From Anaerocolumna chitinilytica (GTDB taxonomy: Bacteria; Bacillota; Clostridia; Lachnospirales; Lachnospiraceae): a stretch of 64,000 nt of DNA. The stretch is taken from assembly GCF_014218355.1 (NCBI RefSeq), contig NZ_AP023368.1, forward strand, positions 3,104,001 through 3,168,000, given 5' to 3'. Every line of letters begins with the position of its first letter. Positions within the stretch are counted from its first letter, which is position 1. This document shows positions 17,548 to 27,413 of the stretch, one piece after another. Both the position numbers and the translations under genes were made by a program. The notes under the pieces are model-generated. The model had not been told where the DNA came from. It worked only from the letters and a program-made list of their open reading frames with translations, and searched no databases.

Positions 17548-18162
17548 ATGAGTAATGGCAAAATCAGTCCGAAGCAAAGAGAAATTCTTGAATATTTAAA
17601 AAAACAAACCTTATCCAGAGGCTATCCGCCTGCTGTTCGTGAAATCTGCGAAGCGGTTAAGTTAAAGTCCACCTCTTCTGTACATTCTCATCTGGAGACT
17701 CTGGAAAAGAATGGATACATTAGACGTGACCCCTCAAAACCCAGAGCTATCGAAATAATGGATGACAGCTTTAATCTTTCGAAAAGAGAAATGGTAAGCG
17801 TTCCTATCGTCGGAACAATTACAGCAGGACAGCCTATACTTGCAGTAGAGAATATCGAGGGCTATTTTCCGATTCCCACCGAATATATGCCGAATGAAGA
17901 GACCTTTATGTTAAAAGTCAAAGGAGAGAGTATGATCAATGCAGGCATTTTCAACGGGGATCAGATTCTTGTCCAGAAACAATCCTTTGCCTCGAACGGT
18001 GATTTTGTAGTAGCTTTGATTGAAGATTCGGTAACTGTCAAAACTTTTTATAAAGAAGATGGGTATTACCGCTTACAACCTGAAAATGATACCATGGAGC
18101 CAATAATTTTAAATGAACTTGAAATACTTGGTAAAGTAATTGGGTTATTCCGAATGTTCTAG
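17548..18162 (+). CDS. lexA: LexA repressor
   Basis: A 204-residue SOS repressor. The N-terminal winged helix (residues 1-65, SPKQREILEYL, SSVHSHLETLEKNGYI) binds the boxes described upstream. The self-cleavage bond is Ala93-Gly94 in GTITAGQP. The catalytic Ser128 (GESM) and Lys165 (SVTVKTF) of the peptidase domain are both present, so RecA-stimulated autocleavage should work. GAGG at about 12 bp upstream supports the start. Its last 18 bp overlap the convergent CpsB-type phosphatase gene, so the two cannot be separated by a terminator. Confidence 0.96.
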   Translation: MSNGKISPKQREILEYLKKQTLSRGYPPAVREICEAVKLKSTSSVHSHLETLEKNGYIRRDPSKPRAIEIMDDSFNLSKREMVSVPIVGTITAGQPILAVENIEGYFPIPTEYMPNEETFMLKVKGESMINAGIFNGDQILVQKQSFASNGDFVVALIEDSVTVKTFYKEDGYYRLQPENDTMEPIILNELEILGKVIGLFRMF

Positions 18163-18864
18163 AACAGTATCCGGGACAGGCTGATTGATAATCTTGTCAG
18201 CGTTGTACATTAACCTATCCCAGATGGCATCACCTGATTTTTCCACGATAATTCTTCTGGCCTCCGCTATTACTGGAGGCCGGTAAGATATATTATGGCA
18301 GTCACTGCCTAAAACGTCTACATATCCATCTTCTATCAGCTTAAGTGCCTTTCTTTTTGTGTCTGCTTTTAGAACTGCTGTAGTATTCATCTGCAGTAAG
18401 CATCCCATATTCTTTAGCTTTCTAAGAAGTTTTTTATTTCGAAGCAAGGGTTTATATCTGTCAATGTGTGCAATGATGGGTATTATATTGTAATACCCAA
18501 TTAGTTTATCCAACTCCTCCATCAAGGTATCCGTCCAGACCTTCATATCCGGAAATTCCACAAGCAGGTAATTGGTATTTTCAATACACAAAGGACTTAA
18601 ATCATTATGAAAGAACAGGAAACGGTGCAGATAAGTTTCGCTGGCCGGGACCAGTCTGATTTTACTATGGGAAACCCTTTCCATGGCCTCTGTTCTTTTC
18701 CTGATAAACTCCTCCAATGCCATTTCCATGGGGTAAAAATGTGGTGTGCATACTGCTGTCGTTACCTTTTGATGATGAAGATACTCCGTAAGCAGAATAG
18801 CCTCTTCTTCAGTTGAAGCTCCGTCATCAATACCCGGTAATATATGAGTGTGCATATCTGTCAT
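18145..18864 (-). CDS. CpsB/CapC-type PHP tyrosine phosphatase
   Basis: PHP-family metal-dependent phosphatase of 239 residues. Metal-binding blocks are MHTHILPGIDDGA at the N-terminus, CTPHFYP, AHIDRY and GSDCHN. In streptococci CpsB/Wzh dephosphorylates the CpsD kinase and tunes polymer length and amount. ATG 18864 is chosen because GGGAGGG lies just upstream; the TTG at 18882 has no such site. It follows the fused kinase gene by 37 bp on the same strand. The 3' end runs 18 bp into the end of lexA. Confidence 0.92.
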   Translation of the reverse strand: MTDMHTHILPGIDDGASTEEEAILLTEYLHHQKVTTAVCTPHFYPMEMALEEFIRKRTEAMERVSHSKIRLVPASETYLHRFLFFHNDLSPLCIENTNYLLVEFPDMKVWTDTLMEELDKLIGYYNIIPIIAHIDRYKPLLRNKKLLRKLKNMGCLLQMNTTAVLKADTKRKALKLIEDGYVDVLGSDCHNISYRPPVIAEARRIIVEKSGDAIWDRLMYNADKIINQPVPDTVLEHSE

Positions 18865-18901
18865 AGGAACCCTCCCAATCAAAGTGAATTTTTACAGCAA
18901 T

Positions 18902-20347
18902 TTATAGCTTCTGTTCCAATTTCTTTTTTTTCTTATTAACATCACTTTCAGAATCATAGTAATAATACTTTGATTTATACTTACCCAAACCTTTTTCTGA
19001 AATCCCATTCAGTACAAACCCTAAAACATTTGCTTTCGCATAACGGTATTTCATAAGTGCGTTTTCAATATCTGCGTAAGTTGTTTTATTTTCTCTGACT
19101 ACCAGTACAGCACCATCCATACTCTTAATAAGGCTGAGAGAATCCGCAACAACATTAATAGGCGGTGTATCTAATATAATATAATCATATTCCATCTCCA
19201 AGTCATTTATTAATAATTCCATCTGCCTGCTGCCTAATAGCTCTGAAGGATTAGGAGGCATTGAACCCATCGGCATAATATGCAGATTATCATATGGAGT
19301 TATATAAAGACATTCCTTTATCGTATTCATATGGGATAGCAGATCACTGAGTCCCGGTTGGTTTTTCCCCTTAAAATAATGATGTATCCTGCCTTTTCGC
19401 AAATCACCGTCAATTAAAAGAACCTTATACCCTGATTGAGATATTGCAATTGCCAGATTTATACTTGTTGTACTCTTTCCGTCCTCTGGTGATGGGCTTG
19501 TAATCAATATTTTCTTGCACTCTTCTTTCCGTATGGAAAATTTTAGATTGGTACGAAATGCTTTATAACTTTCTACTGTAAGAAATGAATCCCCCATAAT
19601 CGTTTCTTTCTTGCATTCATTCAATATACCCTTTTTAACTAAAATAGCTTTAATATCTTCTATTACCTTGTATCTACTGCTTCCTTGGCCTGTTGAAAAA
19701 TCGGGTATGCTTCCAAGAAGGGGAACATCATAATGCTTTAGAAGGTCTTCCTGATTTGCAACTTTTAAGTTCATTACTTCTTTCAGGACAAATACAAAGA
19801 AGGACAAAAGACCGAAACTTATTCCTCCAAGAAGTGTGTTTAATAATATATTAGGTCCGGTAGGAGCCCCCTGATAGATAACCGGATCTACTACACTAAT
19901 TACCGCATCTGATTTGATGTCTTCAATTAATTTAGGAGCCAATATCTCCATATTCTTCACTAATTCATAGGAATCCTCAGGACTTTTGGTATTTACAGTA
20001 ATACTAAAAATCTCCGTATTTCGTACAGTTTTAATCTCTGTCATACTTCTTAGCTCAGACATGCTATACGGCAGTCCGCTCATCTTTAAAACTTCGGTAT
20101 AGAATTGCCTTGTATTCAAAAAATTAATATAGGTTTCTGCTATTTTCTGCGCATAATCCAAATCTGAAAGATTTGTAGAGGTACTGTTTTGAGTACTTAC
20201 ATAGAACTGCGTAGAAGCCGTGTAAGTTCTATCAACAAAGTACCTGGTAAACAGAAAGCTTATCAAAAGCCCTGCCAGTGTACAAAAGGCTATTAAAAGG
20301 AAGCGCTTTTTTATAAGATGAAGGATATCTCTCACTGTAAATTCCAT
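18902..20347 (-). CDS. Fused CpsC/CpsD: chain-length regulator and BY-kinase
   Basis: A single 481-residue chain combines two functions that are separate in many Firmicutes. The N-terminal Wzz-type domain starts with MEFTVRDILHLIKKR and has membrane helices at about residues 17-37 and 170-195 around an extracellular loop. The cytoplasmic BY-kinase follows, with Walker A SPSPEDGKSTTS, the LLIDGDLRKG motif and DTPP. The tail GKYKSKYYYYDSE is the Tyr cluster for autophosphorylation. It controls chain length together with the adjacent phosphatase. ATG 20347 follows GGAAAGGGACGG; the upstream extension to 20434 is rejected. Fusion resembles the proteobacterial Wzc layout. Confidence 0.92.
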   Translation of the reverse strand: MEFTVRDILHLIKKRFLLIAFCTLAGLLISFLFTRYFVDRTYTASTQFYVSTQNSTSTNLSDLDYAQKIAETYINFLNTRQFYTEVLKMSGLPYSMSELRSMTEIKTVRNTEIFSITVNTKSPEDSYELVKNMEILAPKLIEDIKSDAVISVVDPVIYQGAPTGPNILLNTLLGGISFGLLSFFVFVLKEVMNLKVANQEDLLKHYDVPLLGSIPDFSTGQGSSRYKVIEDIKAILVKKGILNECKKETIMGDSFLTVESYKAFRTNLKFSIRKEECKKILITSPSPEDGKSTTSINLAIAISQSGYKVLLIDGDLRKGRIHHYFKGKNQPGLSDLLSHMNTIKECLYITPYDNLHIMPMGSMPPNPSELLGSRQMELLINDLEMEYDYIILDTPPINVVADSLSLIKSMDGAVLVVRENKTTYADIENALMKYRYAKANVLGFVLNGISEKGLGKYKSKYYYYDSESDVNKKKKKLEQKL

Positions 20348-20441
20348 TATGGACCGTCCCTTTCCGGATAGTTTTTGTTTTATTCTATGTTGGAAAAAGG
20401 ACTTTGGGTACTTATTATGATGAAAAAAGGCCAAAATAAAA

Positions 20442-20464
20442 GGACTGCGTCACGACGGCAGTCC
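20442..20464 (-). terminator. Terminator of the rplU-rsfS operon
   Basis: GGACTGC/GCAGTCC stem with a 9-nt loop, followed on the leftward strand by TTTTATTTT. It lies 54 bp beyond the rsfS stop codon. Confidence 0.82.
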
Positions 20465-20517
20465 CAAAGTGTTATAAGAACGTTAATAATAGTTCTATAT
20501 ATTCAATATATTTCTTT

Positions 20518-20877
20518 TTATTTCTCATCCAACTGTTCTTTTGAGATGAGCTTGCCATCTCTCCAGATACGCTCTAAATCATAAAACAAACGGTCTTCCT
20601 TGGAAAAAATATGAACTACAACATCACCATAGTCCATTAGTATCCAACTTGCCGATCTTACGCCTTCTATTCTTTTCGGTTCATATCCATGTCTACCTAA
20701 TTCCTCTGATACATTGTCAACCAATGCTTGAACCTGAGAAGAGTTGGTTCCGTTTGCAATAATGAAATAATCTGCTATTACGGTAATATTACCAATTTCA
20801 ATAACTTTGATATCTTCTGCCTTTTTATCATCCAAAGCTTTATAGGTCAGTTTTGCGATTTCCTTTGCTATATTCAT
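20518..20877 (-). CDS. rsfS: Ribosomal silencing factor RsfS
   Basis: A 119-residue member of the RsfS/YbeB/iojap family. The conserved core is DDKKAEDIKVIEIGNITVIADYFIIANGTNSSQV, then GVRSASWILMDYGDVVVHIF (quoted here as two blocks around residues 17-50 and 75-95). It binds L14 on the large subunit and blocks subunit joining when nutrients are short. ATG follows AAAGGAG. It is the last gene of the leftward housekeeping operon, 10 bp after yqeK, the usual order in Firmicutes. Confidence 0.93.
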   Translation of the reverse strand: MNIAKEIAKLTYKALDDKKAEDIKVIEIGNITVIADYFIIANGTNSSQVQALVDNVSEELGRHGYEPKRIEGVRSASWILMDYGDVVVHIFSKEDRLFYDLERIWRDGKLISKEQLDEK

Positions 20878-20887
20878 TAATACTCCT

Positions 20888-21478
20888 TTACTTTATACCC
20901 AATTTTCTTTTATAAAAATCATAGGTATCAGCTGTAGTTTCATCGATTAGCTTACCTGTTTCCGTCAAGTAAGCAATTGTGTCCCCTAATATCTGAAGCA
21001 CGGCTTCATCCAGATTTCGAAAGGATAGTTTTCGTACATCATTCAGATTAGGTATTCCAGATGAGGATCTGTTAGGCTCCAGGTAATCAGAGACAAATAT
21101 GATTTTTTCCAAAACTGTCATATCCGGTTTCCCGGTTGTATGCCAGGTTATAGCTGAAAGGATTTCCTCATCTTCTATATTATATACGGTTTTTGCGTAG
21201 AATGCTCCAAGTTTGGCATGCAAAAGATCCGGTTTCAGCATTTCAACCTGTTTTACAGGTACACCATTCGCAATACATTCCTTTAGCATTTCTTCACCGG
21301 TCATATACTTTGCGCAATCATGCAGTAAACCTGCAATGGTTGCTTTTTCAGAATCAGCACCAAATACCAGTGCCATAGAAAATGCAGTGGACATGACTCC
21401 CAGAGAATGAAAATATCTTTTCTTCGGTAGAAGATCCCCTAACTTTTTCTCTAACTGATATAAATCTTCATTCATCAT
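20888..21478 (-). CDS. yqeK: YqeK-type HD-domain Ap4A hydrolase
   Basis: HD-superfamily phosphohydrolase of 196 residues. RYFHSLGVM gives the first His, GLLHDCAKY the HD pair at about residues 52-53, and TWHTTG a later ligand. YqeK of Bacillus cleaves diadenosine tetraphosphate symmetrically to two ADP, removing an alarmone-like stress nucleotide. The ATG ATG start overlaps the nadD stop by 4 bp, and yqeK-rsfS-nadD adjacency is the common arrangement. Confidence 0.92.
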   Translation of the reverse strand: MMNEDLYQLEKKLGDLLPKKRYFHSLGVMSTAFSMALVFGADSEKATIAGLLHDCAKYMTGEEMLKECIANGVPVKQVEMLKPDLLHAKLGAFYAKTVYNIEDEEILSAITWHTTGKPDMTVLEKIIFVSDYLEPNRSSSGIPNLNDVRKLSFRNLDEAVLQILGDTIAYLTETGKLIDETTADTYDFYKRKLGIK

Positions 21479-22092
21479 TTCTGCTCTTTTCCCAAAAATA
21501 ATTGATGTCCTTTGATATAATCATACACAGCGTCCGGTACAAAATATCTGATAGAACTACCGCTCTCTGCCATACTTCTTAATTCATGGGAGGCAATGTC
21601 CAGATAGGGTGTATTCAGAATATGAATAAATGCATTATACTTTGTACTTAACAATTCTGCCTGTTCTTTTAATTCTGTTCTTGTCTCGTTTCCTCTGACA
21701 GCAGCTACAATATGAGCTAAGCGAAATATAGTCTCCGGCTCCCACCAAGATTCCATCTGAAAAAGAGAGTCTGCTCCCATAATAAAATAATAAGTTACTT
21801 CTGGATTCTGAGAGGTCAATTCCTTAAGTGTATCGGCAGTATAGGTGGTACCCTCTCTTTCCAGCTCTACGCGTGAAAGCTCAAAATGCGGATTACCCTG
21901 AATGGCTAGTTCCACCATCTTTTCTCTGTGCCAATCCTCCGTAATCATATCATTCCGCTTATGAGGAGGCTTTTTGGAAGGCATAAATAGTACCTTATTA
22001 AGGCCAAGCTGCTCCAGAGAACTCTGTGCCAGAATGAGATGCGCCATATGAATCGGATTAAAGGTTCCACCCATAATTCCTACTTTCATCAT
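21475..22092 (-). CDS. nadD: Nicotinate-nucleotide adenylyltransferase
   Basis: Nucleotidyltransferase alpha/beta phosphodiesterase fold. GIMGGTFNPIHMAHL is the first motif, with the HxxH-type ATP site, and SGSSIRYFVPDAVYDYI is the second (ISSTxIR-like) motif near the C-terminus. It makes deamido-NAD from nicotinate mononucleotide and ATP. The frame is open to 22140 but the family starts at MMKVGIMGG, so ATG 22092 (or 22089) is chosen; the ribosome site GGAAGGGG is about 13 nt away, slightly long. It overlaps yqeK by 4 bp. Confidence 0.93.
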   Translation of the reverse strand: MMKVGIMGGTFNPIHMAHLILAQSSLEQLGLNKVLFMPSKKPPHKRNDMITEDWHREKMVELAIQGNPHFELSRVELEREGTTYTADTLKELTSQNPEVTYYFIMGADSLFQMESWWEPETIFRLAHIVAAVRGNETRTELKEQAELLSTKYNAFIHILNTPYLDIASHELRSMAESGSSIRYFVPDAVYDYIKGHQLFLGKEQK

Positions 22093-22146
22093 CTTAATAA
22101 CTATACCCCTTCCATTGTGTATACATTTAGCAGCAGGCACTTTGCA

Positions 22147-22461
22147 CTATTTTTTCCCTTTTGCTAAAATATCTTTCGGTAATTCAATCTTTTTCTTATT
22201 TTTGGACTCTCTATACAAAACGAACTTCTTACCAATTACCTGAACTACTTCAGAATGGGTCCGTTCTGCTACCGTTCTAGCTATCTCATTCGGATCGTCC
22301 AGACAATTTTTTAGAACCGTAACTTTGATAAGCTCTCTGGATTCAAGAGCTTCCTCCAGCCCCTGTGTCAGCTCAGGTGTTAAACTTGCTTTCCCAACCT
22401 GATATATAGGATCTATTTTCATTGCAAGCCCTTTTAAATACGCTCTTTGCTTACTTGTCAT
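22147..22461 (-). CDS. yhbY: YhbY/CRM-domain ribosome-associated RNA-binding protein
   Basis: A 104-residue single CRM domain. It begins MTSKQRAYLKGLAMKIDPIYQVGK and contains the GxxG-like turn at VIGKKFVLYRES. Homologues bind pre-50S particles and probably assist large-subunit assembly. It follows obg in the same leftward operon, 85 bp downstream, and precedes nadD, the standard order in clostridia. The C-terminal KGKK tail is basic, as expected for RNA contact. Confidence 0.92.
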   Translation of the reverse strand: MTSKQRAYLKGLAMKIDPIYQVGKASLTPELTQGLEEALESRELIKVTVLKNCLDDPNEIARTVAERTHSEVVQVIGKKFVLYRESKNKKKIELPKDILAKGKK

Positions 22462-22546
22462 TCAATTCCCTTTCTCGGAGACAATATGAACCGAAACTCT
22501 TTCTCCGCAATATATACAATCGGTGCTGACACTTTATGCAGTACCG

Positions 22547-23917
<1,371 letters not shown>

Positions 23918-23922
23918 TCATC

Positions 23923-24210
23923 TTATTTGGATTCTACTGGATAAACAGAAGCCTGTTTCTTGTCTCTGCCTTTTCTTTCGAAACGAACAACACCATCAAC
24001 TAATGCAAATAAGGTATCATCTCCGCCACGACCTACATTGATGCCGGGATGAATCTTAGTACCGCGTTGTCTGTAAAGGATGTTTCCAGCCAATACAAAC
24101 TGTCCGTCGGCTCTTTTAGCTCCTAATCTCTTGGACTCGGAATCTCTGCCGTTCTTGGTAGAACCAACACCCTTTTTATGAGCGAACAACTGAAGGTTCA
24201 TCTTTAACAT
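23923..24210 (-). CDS. rpmA: 50S ribosomal protein L27 with Prp-cleaved leader
   Basis: A 95-residue L27. The N-terminal [14 protein letters not shown] contains the Firmicutes extension ending LQLF, which is removed between Phe9 and Ala10 by the Prp protease before L27 can reach the peptidyl-transferase centre. The rest ([28 protein letters not shown]) is canonical. AAGGAGGTG places the start at the first ATG. The protease gene is directly upstream, 39 bp away. Confidence 0.97.
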   Translation of the reverse strand: MLKMNLQLFAHKKGVGSTKNGRDSESKRLGAKRADGQFVLAGNILYRQRGTKIHPGINVGRGGDDTLFALVDGVVRFERKGRDKKQASVYPVESK

Positions 24211-24249
24211 AACCTACACCTCCTTGAATAAATGCCGCAGGAAAACCCG

Positions 24250-24561
24250 CTAAACAAATTTAATATACTGTTTTCCGTAATCTTCTCTAATTCCGTTAAG
24301 ACCTAGAAGAAGAGAATTCAATAACAAAGTTGAATCATTACCAGGATTTGAAATAATCTTAAAATCTACTATACCTACATCTTCCTTTATGTCAAAGGTA
24401 TCGGATGTAAAAGTTTCAATAGAATTGACGGTATTGATAATAAGGGCTGAAACCGCCGCACATACTATGTCATGTCCGCTTTCGGCGAAACCTGCATGTC
24501 CTGTACTGCGAAAACCTATTAACTTCCCGTCTGCATCTTTATATACGGATATTGTTATCAT
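24250..24561 (-). CDS. prp: Ribosomal-processing cysteine protease Prp
   Basis: A 103-residue YsxB-family protein. Catalytic residues are His22 (STGHAGFAESGHD) and Cys34 (DIVCAAVSAL), both in the conserved spacing. It cuts the LQLF extension from L27, encoded by the next gene. Its position between rplU and rpmA is conserved in Firmicutes. The gene starts 16 bp after rplU. Confidence 0.95.
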   Translation of the reverse strand: MITISVYKDADGKLIGFRSTGHAGFAESGHDIVCAAVSALIINTVNSIETFTSDTFDIKEDVGIVDFKIISNPGNDSTLLLNSLLLGLNGIREDYGKQYIKFV

Positions 24562-24577
24562 AACTTAACCCAGATAG

Positions 24578-24886
24578 TTATGCGTTGATTTTTTCAATCT
24601 TAACCTTGGTATATGGCTGTCTGTGACCGTTCTTCTTGTGGTATCCGGTCTTTCTCTTATAACGGTAAACAATAACTTTCTTATTCTTGCCTTCTTCCAC
24701 TACTGATACAGTAACGGTTGCTCCAGCTACCGTAGGATTACCTGCTACGAAAGAACCATTGTTTACAGCAAGTACCTGGTCAAAGGTATAAGTTGCTCCA
24801 GCTTCTAAACCAAGCTTTTCTACTTTAATGATATCGCCTTCGGCTACTTTGTACTGTTTACCACCTGTTGCAATAATTGCGTACAT
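24578..24886 (-). CDS. rplU: 50S ribosomal protein L21
   Basis: A 102-residue L21. It starts [18 protein letters not shown], the family signature, and ends with the rRNA-binding [20 protein letters not shown] region. ATG 24886 lies after GGAGGTGTGCCAT; the GTG at 24895 would be inside the ribosome site and is rejected. It is the first gene of the leftward operon and follows an approximately 140-nt leader with a near-consensus promoter. Confidence 0.97.
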   Translation of the reverse strand: MYAIIATGGKQYKVAEGDIIKVEKLGLEAGATYTFDQVLAVNNGSFVAGNPTVAGATVTVSVVEEGKNKKVIVYRYKRKTGYHKKNGHRQPYTKVKIEKINA

Positions 24887-25028
24887 ATGGCACACCTCCT
24901 ATTATCATTACTCGCCAGCTGCGGTATCTTCTGCTTGTACATCTTTACGTAGTTTTTGTATGTAATATACAAAATATACATGAAATAATACATTATGAAA
25001 AGATTTCAAAACCTCGCTGTGCGGCACA
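24887..25028 (-). ncRNA. Candidate L21 leader
   Basis: The untranslated leader of rplU carries features I associate with the Firmicutes L21 leader: AGCGAGGTTTTG near its 5' part, an internal hairpin TTTTGTAT/ATACAAAA, and GCAGAAGATACCGCAG followed by CTGGCGAG just before the ribosome site. Such leaders are thought to let L21 repress its own operon. The family match is from memory and not computed. Confidence 0.6.
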
Positions 25029-25035
25029 CTAAAAT

Positions 25036-25064
25036 AGTTTAGCATATGAACCATTAATTGTCAA
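25036..25064 (-). promoter_or_regulatory. Promoter of the rplU operon
   Basis: On the leftward strand TTGACA (25059-25064), a 17-bp spacer and TAAACT (25036-25041). Transcription would start near 25028, about 140 nt before rplU. Confidence 0.8.
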
Positions 25065-25141
25065 GAAATAAATTCAATGATAGAATTTACTTTAATATAA
25101 TTATTAATTTGTATGGGATGTATGAGTTTTTGGGGGTGGAC

Positions 25142-25373
25142 GATGGCAGGTGCTTCTCTTCAGACATTTTCTGGTTCGGTATTCCGAATTCCACTAAAAT
25201 GACAGCAGTTATTCCTGACAGGTGAAATTACGCCAAACTCGCTTCGTATTCTTTGGTTATGAAACTCTTAAGTGCTCAAACATGGCGTGATTTCACCTAG
25301 GAATAACTGCTGTCATTTAAGTGTCATACGAAATCCCTCAATAGAAGATGTCTGAAGAGAAGCACCTGCCATC
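25142..25373. repeat. 232-bp nested palindromic element
   Basis: Outer arms of 26 bp are perfect inverted copies (25142-25167 and 25348-25373, starting GATGGCAGGTGCTTCTC). Inner arms of 20 bp are also perfect (25197-25216 and 25299-25318, AAATGACAGCAGTTATTCCT), and a third pair of 16 bp (25220-25235 and 25283-25298) has one mismatch. The spacers between outer and inner arms are both 29 nt and still partly alike. The loop is 47 nt. No gene lies inside. It could be a MITE-like element or a structured RNA. The bases from 25374 to 25540 hold nothing else recognisable except upstream DNA of the sigma factor gene. Confidence 0.88.
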
Positions 25374-25540
25374 TGTGTATTGCAATAGAACTTTTAGTAC
25401 TTTTTTAAAATATAAAATTAAAAACAATATACTGGAACTTTATTTACATATATAATATAGAAAATTATACCAGTATAAAATAAAAATAACCGTCTGGTGA
25501 ATCTAATAAGTAGAACAGGAAATAGGAAAGGAAAACTCCC

Positions 25541-26008
25541 ATGAAATTGCCGGAAGATAAATTCATAGCTGAATTTGATCAAATCAAGGGCTCTCTGTAC
25601 CGAATAGCATTTGTTTACCTTAATAATGAAGCAGCCTCTCTTGACGCAGTGGATGAGGCTGTATATCTGGCATATAAAAACTTAAAAAAACTTCGCCAGC
25701 CGGAATACTTCAAAACATGGATTACCAGGATATTAATTAATGTATGCAAGAAAGAACTCAGGCGGACAAAGAGGCTGGAACTTTATGACGATATAGCAGA
25801 ACAATTATGTGAGGATTATGATTCCCTGCCTTTAAAGGATGCAATTGCAAGCCTTCCTCAGGAATTACAGGATATTATTAATTTACGCTTCTTCAATGAT
25901 TATACCTTGGCAGAAACAGCGCAGATTCTTAAAATCCCCCAGGGAACAGTTGCTACAAGACAACGGAAAGCACTTTCCTTATTACGATTAGAATTGGAGG
26001 CGGAGTGA
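25541..26008 (+). CDS. ECF-type RNA polymerase sigma factor
   Basis: A 155-residue sigma-70 family protein with only regions 2 and 4. Region 2 spans about residues 10-75 (SLYRIAFVYLNN, FKTWITRILINVCKKELRR). Region 4 spans about 100-150 (LPQELQDIINLRFFNDYTLAETAQILKIPQGTVATRQRKAL), a helix-turn-helix for the -35 element, quoted in pieces. It resembles the SigV/ECF30 type. The next gene overlaps by 4 bp and encodes its likely anti-sigma factor, so it is probably held inactive until a surface signal arrives. Target promoters are not evident. Confidence 0.88.
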   Translation: MKLPEDKFIAEFDQIKGSLYRIAFVYLNNEAASLDAVDEAVYLAYKNLKKLRQPEYFKTWITRILINVCKKELRRTKRLELYDDIAEQLCEDYDSLPLKDAIASLPQELQDIINLRFFNDYTLAETAQILKIPQGTVATRQRKALSLLRLELEAE

Positions 26009-27378
26009 TGAATCGAAATGAAGAATTTTATTCCTGCAAAGCAGAATTAGAAGAAATGACACCAGATCTTACGGCGCTGTCGGCTGCCCGCGCTATTAAA
26101 AGGATTAAAAAGCACCATAGGCGTTTCCTGCTGTTGAAAGCCCCCGCTTTTAGCCTGATTACTGCAGCTGCAGCTTTTGTGCTGGTGGTGAATTTATTTC
26201 CGACAGCCGCACTGGCTATGAGTAAAGTTCCTTTTTTAGAGGATTTAGTTGCAGCGGTTGCCTTTGACCCAAGCCTTAAGATTGCCGTGGAAAACGATTA
26301 TGTGCAATTAGTTAATGAAAAGCAGACGAAGGATGATACCTCTGTTACTGTAAAATATATGATTTTAGATGCCAGCCGTATCTCCCTCTTCTTTCAAGTG
26401 GATGCTCCCGTGAAGGCCGGACAGTATAAGTATGACTTTCGTGATGAGAATGGTAAACCTCTCTCAGCCGGAATCGTTTACGATACAATGTATGAAAGCG
26501 GTAAACTGGAAAAAATCGATATTGAATTTACAGATGGCAGCGAAATTCCAAAGGAACTTGTCTTTCAGGCAACGGTTACCGTAGACCCAAATTTTCAGAC
26601 GGAGCAGACTGCCACGAACAATCCTGATACAGGTGAATATACCGGTCCGTCCCAGTCCCATACCGGCACAGACTATGCTTTTCTCTTTCCTTTAAAGCTG
26701 GATGATTCCTTCCGTAAAAATAGTGTTTCCCTGCCAATTAATCAGTGGCTGGACATTAAGGGACAAAGAATATACCTGGATTGCTTAATGGTCTATCCAA
26801 CTCAGGCCAGACTATATATTAGCTGTGATCCAGCGAATAGCGCTTATCTTAAAAGTCTTGCCGTTACCTTTGAAGACGAAAATGGTAACTGCTATAATCT
26901 AAAAACCAATGGGGTTACAGGTACTTATGGAACGGATGGCCTGAATATCAATTCCTTGTACTATGAAAGCAGCTATTTCACCAAAGCAAAACACCTGAAA
27001 TTATCAATTAACGGAATCTCCCTGCTGGATAAGGATAAGCTCTATGGTATCGTTCAATATGAGAAAAAAACAATTACTAATCTTCCTGAGGGGGTATCCG
27101 TCAGTAAAATGGAACTTCACGATTCCTCGCTATTCCTGACCCTTCAGGCTGCCCTTCCTAAGGATTACAGTGTATTTCCTCTATTTGATATGCTATATTA
27201 TGACATCACCGGAAAGGAATATTATTTTAATTCCGTTAGCACCGGCACCGATGAAGTAAATCATATATCCAGTTATGATTACCGGCTTGATGATTTTAAA
27301 GACCATTATTACAAATTCCGCTGGTCCTATGCACCACTTCAGATTTTAGAGGAACCTATTGAAATTGAAATAAATTAA
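26005..27378 (+). CDS. Anti-sigma factor with DUF4179-type domain
   Basis: A 457-residue single-pass membrane protein. The cytoplasmic N-terminus (about residues 1-42) would bind the sigma factor. A membrane helix follows (about 44-65, LITAAAAFVLVVNLFPTAAL), then an extracellular part of about 390 residues whose beginning (SKVPFLEDLVAAVAFD) is typical of DUF4179 proteins paired with ECF sigma factors. The translational overlap with the sigma gene supports the pairing. Release is probably by proteolysis, but no cleavage site is clear. The signal is unknown. Confidence 0.85.
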   Translation: MMNRNEEFYSCKAELEEMTPDLTALSAARAIKRIKKHHRRFLLLKAPAFSLITAAAAFVLVVNLFPTAALAMSKVPFLEDLVAAVAFDPSLKIAVENDYVQLVNEKQTKDDTSVTVKYMILDASRISLFFQVDAPVKAGQYKYDFRDENGKPLSAGIVYDTMYESGKLEKIDIEFTDGSEIPKELVFQATVTVDPNFQTEQTATNNPDTGEYTGPSQSHTGTDYAFLFPLKLDDSFRKNSVSLPINQWLDIKGQRIYLDCLMVYPTQARLYISCDPANSAYLKSLAVTFEDENGNCYNLKTNGVTGTYGTDGLNINSLYYESSYFTKAKHLKLSINGISLLDKDKLYGIVQYEKKTITNLPEGVSVSKMELHDSSLFLTLQAALPKDYSVFPLFDMLYYDITGKEYYFNSVSTGTDEVNHISSYDYRLDDFKDHYYKFRWSYAPLQILEEPIEIEIN

Positions 27379-27413
27379 TAAAACTATCTGGCTCATATTC
27401 TATTCTGTTTTTC

